NCBI GenBank assembly: GCA_025201865.1
Contig: MU602843.1
Span: forward strand, 1 to 42,400
Origin: Ramicandelaber brevisporus
Lineage: Eukaryota > Kickxellomycota > Ramicandelaberales > Ramicandelaberaceae
DNA: 42,400 bases
Reading direction: 5' to 3'
Shown: in pieces, positions 8,086 to 19,653 of the stretch
Numbering within the stretch: the first letter of the stretch is position 1
How the letters are laid out: every line of letters begins with the position of its first letter
Notes under the pieces: generated by a model
The model's input: the letters and a program-made list of their open reading frames with translations, nothing else
The model's database searches: none
What the model was told of the DNA's origin: nothing
Made by a program: the position numbers and the translations under genes

Positions 8086-10668
8086 TTATCGACGGACCTC
8101 AGCAGGATGAGTAATTACGTGCGGAACTCTACCATCCAGAGTCATTCCTTCCATCCCACTTGAGGACGCAGTTGCGTAATCGGCCAGTGCATCCACGATA
8201 ACCTGGGCTGGATTCTGAGTGACTCTCGCGCGCTCAATGATCAGCAATAGCTTCTTGATTGGCACGTCAAGCTCGTATCCGCTCATAGCATCCGTAACCG
8301 ACTTGGCATCGGTAATATCTCCAAACTCGCTCAGCACACTGCCAATAGACCGGATTGATTTGACGGTTGGAACCTTAATGTCAGTGTCAAAATCACCCAG
8401 CAGACCAGTGGCCTTGATGACTGCAAAGTCTGAAGTTGTGCCAATAACGAGCAAACGATGGTTGTTGCTAGGACGGCGCTTGACCAAAACACGCAATGCC
8501 TGAAGAACACTGTTGGCGAAACGTGGCCCGATATCAACCCAATCCAGCAAGCGCTCAATATTGTCAATGACCACAATGCTGAGTGGGGATTTGTATGCAT
8601 CGTTGAAGATGCTGTTAATGTGCGAAACACGAGTAATCTCTCCAGCACCAATCAAGTCTTCCGGAGAAATGAGTTTGGCGAATGGGAACTCACTGTCCAG
8701 TGCAGCTTTCACAGCGAGAGCAGTTGTGCCAGCGCCAGATGTGCCATGCAACAGAACGGACAAGAGAGGAGTGTGCTCGCTGGCACGGACTTGCTCAACA
8801 CAAAGTTTGATTTTGTTCATTGCACGAGTTACATCCGAGCCGTATTCAATGATACCATTGGGGATGTGATGGATTAGCTCGGCTTCAGATACTCCAAATG
8901 CTGGGTTAATTTCAGTGAGTGCTTTGCTAAAATCACTCATTGTGACTTGAATTGATTCTATATCCTTCAAACCTGCCATTGTTCCACCAACAACGTGTCG
9001 ATTCATGGCGTAGGACACTGCGCTACGAACTAAGCCAGTGATATCTGCACCCGTGTAGTTCTTTGTAGTTGCAGCCAGCTCGTTAATGTCAACATCCGGT
9101 GCCAAGTGACCACTCTTGCTCATTGCGGAGGTGTGGATATTCAGGATATCAGCACGACCCTGCTCATTCGGCAGTCCAATCTCTACGTGAACCTCCAGTC
9201 TACCTGGGCGCAGCAAAGCATCATCCAACAAATCCTTACGATTAGTCATGCCAATAACTAGAATGTTGTTCAACTGCTCCACACCATCTAACTTTGTCAA
9301 CAATTGATTAACTACTGAATCACCAACACCAGTTCCATCGTTTCTTGAACCACGCTGCTTGCAGATTGCATCCAACTCATCAAATATAATCACATGCAAA
9401 TCACCTTCATCCCCATTCTTCTTGAAATCCTCCTCAGCATCCACGAACAAGTTTCTCATATTCTCTTCGGACTTTCCAACATACATGTTGAGCAGCTGAG
9501 GTCCATTTACAATCTTTGGCTCTCGGCTCGTTAGCAATCCGCCGATTTGACGAGCCACTGTTGTCTTGCCTGTTCCGGCGGGGCCGAAGAGAAGTATTCC
9601 TCTGACGTGCTGAATGCCGAGCTCCTTCATCAGCGCTGGTGGATACAATCGAGACTGGAATGCACGTCTGAATATAGTGCTCAGCTCTTCATCCAATCCA
9701 CCAATTCCCAGGTCAGCCAGTTTAAAATCAGGCTTTGTCAACACCTGTGCCATTTTACTATTGGCACGTCCACTGCCTGCATCGTCTCTCAGTGGGAAAT
9801 TAGGACGGCTCTTCTTTAGCAATACAATCGATGGCTTCATCAATATGCCTCTCTGCTGCTGAGACTGCAGGCGAGGCGATGGTGTTGCTCCTCCAGGATT
9901 CTTTAGAGTATCAATCGGGACTACATCAATCTTAGCCACCTTAAGCCTCAATCTCACACCAGCATAATCAATCACAACCATTTGGTTTTCAGCAAACATG
10001 TGTCCATGGAACAGCTGTGAAATTTGAGATGATAGCTGGCTCGGTTCAAATCCACGCTGAGGAACTACTGCAGGCGCGCGCGCGCTAAAATCAACTTCAA
10101 ACTCAATAGATGCCAAATGAATAGCCTTGCCTGAGATATCAAACGGCTCCACATACGCTTCAATGTCAAGCGCAGTTTCCATCCATGCGCGCTGAAGAGC
10201 TGCTGTACCAATTTGGCCCATTGGGAACGAATCAACCGGTCGATAGTTGAACACATATTTGTTATTCACAAGCACATATCTAACCGACTTGTCAAATACA
10301 CCAGGATTGGCACACACTACATCAGCCAGCGCAAGGTCGTCACTTGGCAACTTGGTCACGCGCAAATTGCGACCAATGCCACCGCCGCCACCACCACTAC
10401 CGCCACCAGCATTAACGCTGCTAACACTGTGACCGCTATGAGTGCTGAACTGGGATGGAGCACGGGGTGCATAGCCAGGTGCAGTCAGATTGGTGCTGTA
10501 CTGCATGTACGGAGGAGGCTGCTGTTGCTGGGGCTGCTGAGGATGAGGTGGAGCACGACCAGCAGGCTGGCCCTGTCCATAGATCAGCGGTGTGCGCTGG
10601 TCTGGATTACCACTACCGCCAGAGCTACCACTACCACTGCCTCCAAATCCACCAAACCAGTTACTCAT
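8086..10668 (-). CDS. SEC18: NSF/Sec18 AAA+ ATPase (SNARE disassembly)
   Basis: The 860-residue protein has the three-part NSF layout. A Gly/Pro/Gln-rich tail (1-95) precedes an N domain (RNLRVTKLPSDDLALAD onward, about 98-270). D1 has Walker A GPAGTGKT at 362-369, a Walker B with IIFDELDAI, and RPGRLEVHVEIGLP. D2 lies at about 600-800 and includes ERLLDWVDIGPRF and LLVIGTTS. NSF uses D1 ATP hydrolysis with alpha-SNAP to pull apart SNARE complexes after membrane fusion. The odd point is D2: its P-loop reads GTSGAGTT at 642-649, so the conserved lysine is Thr648 (ACA, bases 8725-8727), and the Walker B reads VVIDNIERL. D2 mainly supports hexamer assembly in known NSFs. The tail is longer than usual. 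Confidence 0.95.
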   Translation of the reverse strand: MSNWFGGFGGSGSGSSGGSGNPDQRTPLIYGQGQPAGRAPPHPQQPQQQQPPPYMQYSTNLTAPGYAPRAPSQFSTHSGHSVSSVNAGGGSGGGGGGIGRNLRVTKLPSDDLALADVVCANPGVFDKSVRYVLVNNKYVFNYRPVDSFPMGQIGTAALQRAWMETALDIEAYVEPFDISGKAIHLASIEFEVDFSARAPAVVPQRGFEPSQLSSQISQLFHGHMFAENQMVVIDYAGVRLRLKVAKIDVVPIDTLKNPGGATPSPRLQSQQQRGILMKPSIVLLKKSRPNFPLRDDAGSGRANSKMAQVLTKPDFKLADLGIGGLDEELSTIFRRAFQSRLYPPALMKELGIQHVRGILLFGPAGTGKTTVARQIGGLLTSREPKIVNGPQLLNMYVGKSEENMRNLFVDAEEDFKKNGDEGDLHVIIFDELDAICKQRGSRNDGTGVGDSVVNQLLTKLDGVEQLNNILVIGMTNRKDLLDDALLRPGRLEVHVEIGLPNEQGRADILNIHTSAMSKSGHLAPDVDINELAATTKNYTGADITGLVRSAVSYAMNRHVVGGTMAGLKDIESIQVTMSDFSKALTEINPAFGVSEAELIHHIPNGIIEYGSDVTRAMNKIKLCVEQVRASEHTPLLSVLLHGTSGAGTTALAVKAALDSEFPFAKLISPEDLIGAGEITRVSHINSIFNDAYKSPLSIVVIDNIERLLDWVDIGPRFANSVLQALRVLVKRRPSNNHRLLVIGTTSDFAVIKATGLLGDFDTDIKVPTVKSIRSIGSVLSEFGDITDAKSVTDAMSGYELDVPIKKLLLIIERARVTQNPAQVIVDALADYATASSSGMEGMTLDGRVPHVITHPAEVRR
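8725..8727 (-). other. NSF D2 Walker A lysine replaced by threonine
   Basis: The codon is ACA (Thr) where GxxxxGK[ST] would need AAA or AAG. The surrounding P-loop is otherwise readable as G-T-S-G-A-G-T-T. One base change from AAA would explain it. Confidence 0.9.
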
Positions 10669-11234
10669 AGATTGTCACAGAAAGGAAAGCAAAGCGAGTA
10701 TAAAAGTATAAAAGTATAAAAAAAGGGATACGTGTTGTAGATGCGAACAGAGAGAAACCTTTCCTTCCCTCCGCCCACTTCCTCAAAATAGCCCAAATTC
10801 TCAAACATCATTGCCACGTATTGCCAGGCGGATGAGTCCAGTTAACTATTAATCATAGATTACAATGTGCTCATCCTCCTGGAACCAGTGAATCTAAGAA
10901 ATTCACAAGGAACCAGGGTTCCTCCGAGCTAGGATAGAGGTGATCAAAGAGACAGTATAGGGATGACACTAACCGTTGTTTACCTACACCGTCCTTAGTA
11001 ACCCAATTACTTGTAGAAGCAGATAAGAATTAAGATGAATACCGAAACCGAACCGAACCACAGCCAAACCGAGCCAAAAGAGAAAAAAAAAAACATAGCA
11101 TGGCGACAGCAACAGGGTAACCGGTGCTGACAGCCAACGCAACCACCTTCACTTGATGACAACCAACGACGACCAACGATAGCAAGCAAGAAGTGGGGGA
11201 GAAAGCCAGCGGAAGAGGGGACGAACCAAGAGAG

Positions 11235-11762
11235 AGGGGAACAGATGGAACATGCCGCTGGGAAAACCCGGATGGACATTGATGCAGATACAAAGACGCA
11301 GAGGAAGAGAGAGACCAGGGACAGGAGGGAACACGCCGTGCTTGAGAGGATCTTGAGACAAAAGCAGATACAATGGAAGACAAAGGTNNNNNNNNNNNNN
11401 NNNNNNNNNNNNNNNNNNNNNNNNNNNNNNNNNNNNNNNNNNNNNNNNNNNNNNNNNNNNNNNNNNNNNNNNNNNNNNNNNNNNNNNNNNNNNNNNNNNN
11501 NNNNNNNNNNNNNNNNNNNNNNNNNNNNNNNNNNNNNNNNNNNNNNNNNNNNNNNNNNNNNNNNNNNNNNNNNNNNNNNNNNNNNNNNNNNNNNNNNNNN
11601 NNNNNNNNNNNNNNNNNNNNNNNNNNNNNNNNNNNNNNNNNNNNNNNNNNNNNNNNAGGAAGAGAGAGACCAGGGACAGGAGGGAACACGCCGTGCTTGA
11701 GAGGATCTTGAGACAAAAGCAGATACAATGGAAGACAAAGGTACGAGGAAGAGACAGAGAGA
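11235..11762. repeat. Degenerate minisatellite flanking the gap
   Basis: The 86-bp segment at 11302-11387 is repeated exactly at 11657-11742. The outer flanks carry diverged versions of the same order of words: GGAACA-GCCG, then GGAT, then GCAGATACAA, then GAGGAAGAGA. This points to a unit of roughly 75-85 bp repeated at least twice visibly, and more inside the gap if the gap is real. Confidence 0.7.
11388..11656. other. Assembly gap (269 N)
   Basis: A run of 269 N with identical 86-bp sequence on each side (11302-11387 and 11657-11742), so it sits inside a tandem repeat or marks unmerged contig ends. Confidence 0.98.
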
Positions 11763-11852
11763 ACAGGCCAAATAACAACAGCCGAAGACACGCACAGTAT
11801 CGCATTCTTATACTCTTTCCTCGAAGCTGCAATGTTTACAAACAAACCGCCA

Positions 11853-12181
11853 CTACTCGCCTTTTTGTTTGATTGTAACTTGATCTTCTCTCGTATACAT
11901 GAATGCACCTTTTTCGGATGCTGCACATATGTGTTGATACTGCATGATTCGCTGCAGAGTCTGGCAATTCCGACACAAAGGAGCAACTGTCAACAGCCAC
12001 GCAATTAGAGGATCAATTCCACCGCGTATCCAAAAGGAGACACCGGGTTCTTTGATCAACCGCGTGTTTCTGTTTTGAAAAGGGTAGTTGAACACGCCAC
12101 TCTGACTGTTGTCAAACAATCGGACATCCATTTGTGTTTGCCACAAACACCAATTGTATTCAGGCAGCTATGCTCACTGAT
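11853..12181 (-). CDS. Unassigned open frame, possible exon of a hypothetical gene
   Basis: The frame runs from about 12181 to a stop at 11853 and reads in protein-like fashion: PEYNWCLWQTQMDVRLFDN, then SGVFNYPFQNRNTRLIKEPG, FWIRGGIDPLIAWLL, and a C-x-x-C (CRNC). On the minus strand the frame is entered just after CATAG at 12182-12186, and a GTAAGT lies 43 bases upstream of that point, so a short intron is possible. The upstream frame that would join in the right phase is closed by a stop. An ATG at 12131 would give 92 residues without splicing. I recognise no family. It may be a small gene, a pseudogene piece or chance. Confidence 0.22.
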
Positions 12182-12627
12182 GGCAACACGAAGCCTGTCA
12201 AACAACTTACCACCACGTTATTGAGCGGCAATATCCACGTGAATGGTGGTTTGCATCATTCATCAGCTTCTTCGCCTTGATGCGAGTTGGCGATATGGCA
12301 GCACCGCGATGAATGTAGAAGAAACAGAGTCTGCTGCGGCGCATCCTTGCTTGTTATCGCCACAGCTTGTCGCCAGTTGAACAAGAAAGTGGATTAAATC
12401 CGTTAACAAAAAAATGTTCGATTTAATTTGCGTTTTTCTCGCCCCAGACGAAACTCTTCTGGACCCAGGCGGATTTGCCCAAATAAGAAAAAACAGTCTT
12501 TTAAGGAAAACAACTATACGGAGAGGTAAAAACAGCAGATAAACAATAAGAAACACAACAAGTAATAATAATAATAAAAAAACGATGTATAGTATGGATT
12601 GTAAAAAAAAAAGGGGAGGGGAGATAA

Positions 12628-12874
12628 TTAACCAGATGTGGCGGCTGATGGCGGCACTGGAGAAGCTGTATTTGATGGCGATGGTTGAGTACCACTATTG
12701 CCTGATTTTAAAGAAGCAATCGCATCGGATGGGTTGGCAATCTCAGGCAACATTGGAATTGCTAGAGAAGCTGACATCAGCGATGGAGCCGGTGTTGATT
12801 TTGGAAGCACCGTTGTGGTTGCAGACTGTGGTGCAGTTGGTGCTTGTTTTTGTAAAGTATGAGCTTGCTGTTGC

Positions 12875-12916
<42 letters not shown>

Positions 12917-15900
12917 AATTGTGGTGGTGGTCGAGGCTGTGGCGGACGAGGCATGGATGGCGTGCGCTGAACAACTCTTGGAGTCTGGCCTGGCTTTATC
13001 GGCAGGGAAGGTTGGTATTGAAGCTGCGGTGCAGTTGGACGTAAAGGACCAGCCAATGGGGAACGGATTCTGGCAGCCACATGAGCAGCTGGCACATTGG
13101 GTCTCATGAATCGAGTGGTTGCAGTAGCCACAGTCGTAGATGGAGAATCATCGGCAGATTCGACATCCATGTCACTAGCAGAGGTCTCTGTCATGGTTGA
13201 TGTTCTTCGCAATCCGTTGGATGTCTGTCGATGGGTTGGGATTGTAGCAAGAGACAATCTGCTGCCAGTGCTGCCACCACCGTCACTCAGAATGCCCGAT
13301 GCACCAACAGAGTGAGATCCAGTGTCAGACTCAGCTTCACTGACAGGTGCCGTAGCAGTTCCACTCGGAGGTCCAGCTGGCTTGCGACGCATCATGTCTC
13401 CACCAGCACCACCACTACCAGCACCAGCTGTAGTTGGTAGGGGAGGTGGTCGCACACTACGGGTCACAGAAGGTGAACGAGGCAAACCAGGTCCACCAGG
13501 CGGAATGATTGAACGAGAACCTGGCAGGCCAACTACTCCTGGACGGAGGACTGGAGCTGGTGCCTTGGACGAGGGACTGTGTGGAACACTGCCGGTTGGA
13601 GTGGTGACGCCGAGTCCAAGCAGCGCAGAGGACGACGACGACGATGAACCAGTGCCAGGCCGTGATGGTGGAGGCATCATACCGCCAAATCTGGATGTCG
13701 CTGTGGGAGAAGATACTGTGGACGACCTTGCACTATTATTGGCTGAAAACGGGGGCATCAGATTGGCGAGTCCACTGCTCAGACTGCTTGCCACGGGTGT
13801 ACGGGTCACCTTTGGCATAGTACTGCCACTACCACTGCTGATGTTGGTTGCACTGCCAGCTGGAATATCTTTGGATGAGATGGATGACTTTCTGCTGCGA
13901 TTCTTAGGCGGAGGCAACTGCTGAAGGAGAGCAGCATCCAATCCAGATGCCAGTGGTCTCGCAGGGGATGAGCCCAATGGAGTGCGAGTGTCACGAGAAC
14001 GAGAGCGTGGTGTGTTGGTGCGACTAGCTGCCCTTGATGCAGAGGTGGATGGAGCAGCACTGAGTTGCCCGAGTGGCGTTGAAGACGAGGAAGCATCATC
14101 ACTGAGGAGGCCAAGTGAGGAGACTGCTGAAATGGGAATCACCTTGCGTGGACGGCCTGGTTTGCGCTTCACGATCGCAGGTGTTTCGGTGGATGATGCA
14201 GCAGATTCTGTAACATTGCCTTTAACGGCGATGGAGTCAGCTTCTGGAGTAGATTCAGTGATGCGTAGTTTGGGATTGCGCTGGGATGAATCTACTGAGG
14301 TTGCAGCACGTTTCAATCCAGCCATTCTAGATGGTGATCCGCTGATAGCTGAAGCAGCAGCATTATTGTTGCCATCACTTGAAGAGAGAGGCGACATGAT
14401 TAATCTAGATGACTTTGAGCTGCGAATTGGAAGAGATAGATTTGAAGATGATGATAATGACGATGGATGACCTTTGAGGGATGAATCATTATCACTGTCA
14501 CTATCACTGTCAATTTCTGCTCTCATCTTTGGTGATTTTCCAGTATAATGATGATGAGGATAATGGTGAGGATGGTGATGGTGACCAGATGATCTCTTTG
14601 ATCGGCCATGTTTACTTCTTCTTCCACTGTTTGAACTACGATGACGTTCAGGAGACCCACGTAATGGAGTGGATGGCATTGATTTAGGAACAGACAGCTT
14701 ATCCGGTGCAACACATAATGGATCATTACTCATTATTCTACTGTACTTAATGCCAATACTATTACTAATATTAATATTAATATCATCATCGCCACTAAAT
14801 ATATCGTTGTTATTATTACTACTACTAGACTTGGTATTGATTCCAAACATTGTTAAACTGCGACTTGGAGCCAACGCAATAGTAGAAGTAATATTACCCA
14901 AGTTGACATTTCTAAGTGTATATGTAGTTGGTGCCTTAAATACATTGCTGCCATTATTAACTCCACTGCCACTTAATATGCGAGGGTTAGTGCGATGATT
15001 GAAGGGAGTTAAAGGTGTTCTGATGCTGCTTGCTGGAGCAATGAATGCAGACTCCATTGCAGCGGATGAAGTGGCTGTGGCTGCAACTGGATTCATGACT
15101 GGTCTCCACTCACTTAACTTCTTATTGGATGGCACATTGGACTCATTCTCAGCCACTTTGCTAGCATTGATGGAATCACTATTTACATCAGATTGAATAG
15201 TTGAGCTATCAGCAGTAGCCTTGTTTGATTCACCAGAAGCAGCAGTGTTATCAGCACTAATTTGACTCTTTTCCAGTTGTTGACTATTATCACCATCAGT
15301 CTCCTTTTTAATACTAACTTCCACAGCATTGGCAGATTCCTTCTTTATGATGGCACTCTTCTGACGTGCAATCTGAGCAGCCAATAATGCCGCTTGATTT
15401 CTAGAGTTTACAGTAGATACACCTTGGAATGGAATGTCAGAAATTGGATCATCATTTGATAGATATCTGATTTTGCTGGCAGTCGTTAACAAACTCTTGC
15501 TGGAATACAACAATCGAACCATGTCAGGATGAACAATGTCTGGGAAATATGCAGGCAGTGATGGATGAAGTAACATTGCCAATGTATCTGCTAGTCTATG
15601 GTTTTGTGCCAACTCAATAGCGCGCGGAAGTGGAACCCAGATACCTTGCAGTAGTGGTGACTGTGGGTTCTTGAATCTAGTTCTATTGATCTCAAGTGAT
15701 AGTGAAATGTGTCGATCCTTCTCATTGTCATATCCAGCTGCAATCAATAACAATGATGCATTCACGTGATTCAAATCTGCTCTTCTAACAATGTAAAACA
15801 GCTTGTGTCTGCGCCTTCCACCAACACCATTGCTGCTCAGCTTAGAGCTTAACGTACTACTTGGACGTCTAGTCAGCTGTGTCTGATGTGGCTGTTGCTG

Positions 15901-18900
15901 TCCATTACCATCGTCACCTTCATTATTATCATTATCTTTGCTATCTTTATTATCATTGTTATCATTATTGTCATTGTTATCACCCTCATCCTCAGAGGCA
16001 CTGTCTCCAAAGAATTGTCCAAATGGCCGTCTAATACCAATAATGTAGAGAGGAGTTCCTTCAACCACTGCCATGTGGATAGGTGGATCAAAGGGAATGG
16101 TGGATTCTGCCAATACAACTCCACTGGGTGACACCACAAATGAAGGTGCCACAGTCGCTGGCGGAGGCGGTGGTGGAGGTGAATGGAGCACGCCTCCACT
16201 CTCAGCTGACTTCCCATTGGCCACATTAGATGTCATGCGTGAATGGTGATGATGATGATGCTGCTGATGATGCTGATGATGGGGGAGAGCGCCAGTTAAT
16301 TTCGGTGGAGATAATAACATTGAGTGCTGATTCGATGTGCTACTAGTAGTAGCAATAGCAGTAGTAGCAGCAGTAGTGGAAGAAGAAGAGGAGGAAAGTG
16401 TGCGTATATCGGTGCTACTACGAGTGGCGCTGATTGCCATTGGATGAAGGCTTGACTTCTTGGCTGCATCAATTGTGGACCCAATTGGAGAGCGACTGTT
16501 TGAGGAAATATCTTCCATCTGGTGACTATGGTGAGGATGAGCAGGAGTGTTTGCACCAGTGTTGGCTGCAGTATTGGCAGTAGTAGTAGTAGTGGTAGTT
16601 CTCATTACAGAATGATTTACTAAACTAGCCATAATGGATGACATTATATTTTCATCATTTCCTGCTGTGGCTGCGGCTGCTGTGACCGATCCAAATGCTG
16701 ACATTAGATCATCTGAATCTCTCTCAATGGGTGTTGGCGGTGGCGGTGGAACTCCAAATGTATCTAATGGAAGCAAAGGCAGTGTGCCCGAAGCTACTGC
16801 TGACACTGCAGCCTCCGCAGCAGCAGCAGCTAACGAGTTGCCGTTGCTTGCAGTGGAGTCTACAAAGAGCGGATCATCATCAATTGGAGGCAAAAACGGA
16901 GTATTGCTGCTAATTTTATTTTTACCACCACTACTTTCAATACTAATGTTTAATCCACTGCCAGAAGTACTTAATTTGCGAGATGCTGTAATTAGCTTTC
17001 CACCAGTATTATTACCAGTAATATTAACTCTGCTTCCATCCTCAGATACAGGCGAGAGTAACCCAATATTGTGTCTACGTGTACTTACTGTTCCAGATGC
17101 CAATACAGATATGTCACTGTCCTTATTTTTACCACCACCACCAACACCGCCACTGATACCACTGCCACCTTTACTTAGAGTTGAAGCCAGTGCATTTCTA
17201 ATTTTGGCATCCGTTTCATCAACTTTAGATATGCCAAATACATGCATTCCAAGTGAACTGGGATGTCCATTAGCCAGCGATGACCTTCTAATACCACTAA
17301 TATTGTTATTGCTACTAGATATTGAATTGACTCTCAATCTATTACTGGTATTAATAGTAGGCGCCATTAGAGGAGATAATGCATCCAAATGGGGAACCGT
17401 GCTATTAATAATATCCAAGTGGAAGTCATTGTGCTCGTCCTCGTCCTCTTCATCGTCATCATCAACGCCATTATGTAAAACAGTGTCACTTAGAGTTGAG
17501 TCATCCACTAAAGCATTCGCATCTAAAGGTGCTTCAGTTGGAGGAGATCTCTGCAATCGTGGATCCGTTTTGGGATCAATCATCATTTGCTGTCCAATAA
17601 ATGTTAATTGTCTTGATGTTCTCTCTGCACTTCCTCCTCCCAATGGACCACTCAATGGACTCAATGGTTTATATCCAGTGTACACCTGCTTAAATTCGCT
17701 ATTATTCCATCGGCTTCCATAGTGCGTTCTACTATTTCCACGGTATCCAGTATAGTACTCCAAGTCTGCCGCTGGATCGTACATTCCTCCACCCACTGTT
17801 GTTCTGTTACTCAGTATATCCTCATCCACATTATTACCAACACTATTAGTATTCCTCTCGTGATACATACTTGCATTGCTACTTGTGCGCTGTCTCTTAC
17901 TCACTGCAGATAACAATGAAGGTGATTTCCCAGATATCGAATGCTGATTTCCACCGCTAAAATCATACAGCATTGGCGAGCTTTCAAGTGGATGCTTCCG
18001 CTTTCCACCAGTTGGTTGGCGCGGAGGCGGCGGATGAGGAGGCAAATTAGTCATAACCATAGTAGACTGTTGCTGATTACTGTTGTTTGTAGCATTACTG
18101 GTATTGTTATTATTGCTATTATTCGGATGCAGCTGATATTCAAATGCGCCAAAATCATGTAAACCAGTAAATCTAGATTTGCTACTCTCTGGCTCAATTC
18201 CATATCCACCTGTGAAAGAAGCCGATGAATCATCTGAGCCAACTTCTGAATCTGAATTGTTGCCCGAGTCTGAGTATCCACCTGCATATCTACGTCCACT
18301 CTTGTTATTACCACTGCTGCGCTTTTGATGGCGAGAGTGGTGATTATTATTATTATTATTATTATGCATGCCATCTGACTCATCACTATAGCTATCATTT
18401 CCACTATTGTCACTGTATTCATCATTGTTATCAGTCAACCTCCTTCTTTGTGAACTGTTAGCCTTCAATCTGCCCAACTGAGACATTGACCGAGGACTGT
18501 TGTTACTAATTGCAAGCTCCATATTTCGACTTGGCTGCACCTTTCCTCCATGCATTGGCGGTCGCATTGCAGGAGAAGCCTGTTTCAGCTGTTGAAGTTT
18601 CTCAATTGATTTCCCAGCACCGCCTGATGTTGATGTTGATGTTAATGATGCTGCTGTTGAAGTTGCTGATGTCATTGATTGTACAGATGTCGACATTGTT
18701 TTGTCCTCACCAGCTGCTGTAGCTAAAAGTGCCTTCTTTGTTCGCATTTTCGCTGGGCCTTTCTTTGATGATTTTCCTTCGCCAGTGGTTTCCATAGTGG
18801 CTGATGCTGATGCTGATACTGATGCTGATGTTGATGCTGTCTTCTTATTAGACGCTGAAGAGCTGCCCTGCTGAGCTCCACCACCAGCAGCACTAGCACT

Positions 18901-19653
18901 GGTAGTAGTGTTACTTCCTCTCCACAATTCACCTTCAGCGCTTGGATGATGCATTCTCTCTGGATGAGGTGCATCTGGCCCGGCTTCAACATAATAGTGA
19001 ATCTTTCTGGAGTGCTTTTCATCAATGCTCTTTCCCAGTAGAGCTGGCCGAGGTGGCTTTGCATCCAATACTCGTTTAAAGTGCTGAGAGATACGTGAGC
19101 TGACTGTAGCATAGGGTGTGGATCCTCCCAACTCTGCAAACTTATGCCGAATAATACAATTTGCCAACTCTTTAGGCGACGATGGTCTGTTATCCATTAT
19201 AATTAGTGCCTTTACAATGGCCACAAACACTTTATCTCGACAATCATCCGGATGAATTGAAGCCAGTGCATCATTCAGCGCCTTTGTACGTCTCAGAACA
19301 GTTGATTCATCATAGACTGGTCGCATTGAAGGCGCTTGAATAATTGGAACCGGATTCACATTGGCCAACGACACTCCAGATGCAATTAAGGCAGTTGTGG
19401 CCGCTGTAGTAGATTGTGCTGCTGTCAGTGTCATTGTAGTGAAAGACTGTGGAGCTGTTGTTGTTGTTACTGTTGTTGTTGTCTGTGTAGGTTGTTGTCT
19501 AGGCCGTGTGTTAACTATTGCTGACTGTTGGCCTGGGGTTGCCGCAGCTGGGATTGACAGCTGTGGTTGTGATTGCTGTGGTTGTGATTGCTGTTGTGGT
19601 ACGACCTTTTGTGGCTGAGGTTGCTGTTGAGGAAGCGACTGTGTAGTCTGCAT
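12628..19653 (-). CDS. Giant transcription regulator: GDS1 winged helix, APSES/KilA-N, AT-hook
   Basis: A 2,341-residue intronless frame. A Gln-rich N-terminus precedes a winged-helix region at about 120-225 (VFVAIVKALIIMDNRPSSPK, then ELANCIIRHKFAELGG and ATVSSRISQHFKRVL), which resembles the fungal GDS1-type domain. At about 1284-1370 lies an APSES/KilA-N-like domain: YIVRRADLNHVNASLLLIAA, then LLQGIWVPLPRAIELAQNHR. An AT-hook with core PGRPRK sits at 1829-1837 (bases 14143-14169). All three bind DNA in known proteins, so a nuclear regulator is likely. Between them are long Ser/Asn/Thr/His linkers, acidic stretches and a 17-residue Gln run near the C-terminus. ATG 19653 is the first ATG in frame; upstream sequence is CT/ACA-type 5' UTR. 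Target genes cannot be inferred. Confidence 0.85.
12868..12916. repeat. Poly-Gln codon run (CAA/CAG on minus strand)
   Basis: A TTG/CTG triplet run on the plus strand encodes about 17 glutamines near the C-terminus of the regulator. It is a likely length-polymorphic microsatellite. Confidence 0.9.
15540..15805 (-). other. APSES/KilA-N-like DNA-binding domain
   Basis: The segment encodes the core helix-turn-helix with V-N-A-S near its start and GIWVPLPRAIELAQNH near its end, matching the APSES pattern V-N-A-T ... G-x-W-[IV]-P-L-x-x-[AG]-x-E-L-A. The expected first strand (PLYIIGIRRPFGQFF) lies about 65 residues upstream, separated by an Asp/Asn/Lys-rich acidic insertion at about 15890-16005. 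Confidence 0.72.

Larger units (their letters stand above)
10669..12627. other. Gene-poor intergenic region with gap
   Basis: This interval holds the promoter of the NSF gene (A-rich with repeated AAAGTATAA near 10700-10722), a gapped minisatellite around 11235-11760, an unassigned open frame at 11853-12181 and an AT-rich tail before the regulator gene. Minus-strand frames that cross the N run are not supported as genes. Confidence 0.5.

Noticed and set aside
11007-11986. Minus-strand frames of 227-318 residues across the gap
   Set aside because: They span 269 unknown bases, and the remainder is low-complexity sequence from the minisatellite.
12585-13109. Plus-strand frame with a long valine run
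   Set aside because: It is the complement of the poly-Gln tract in the minus-strand regulator and has no domain.
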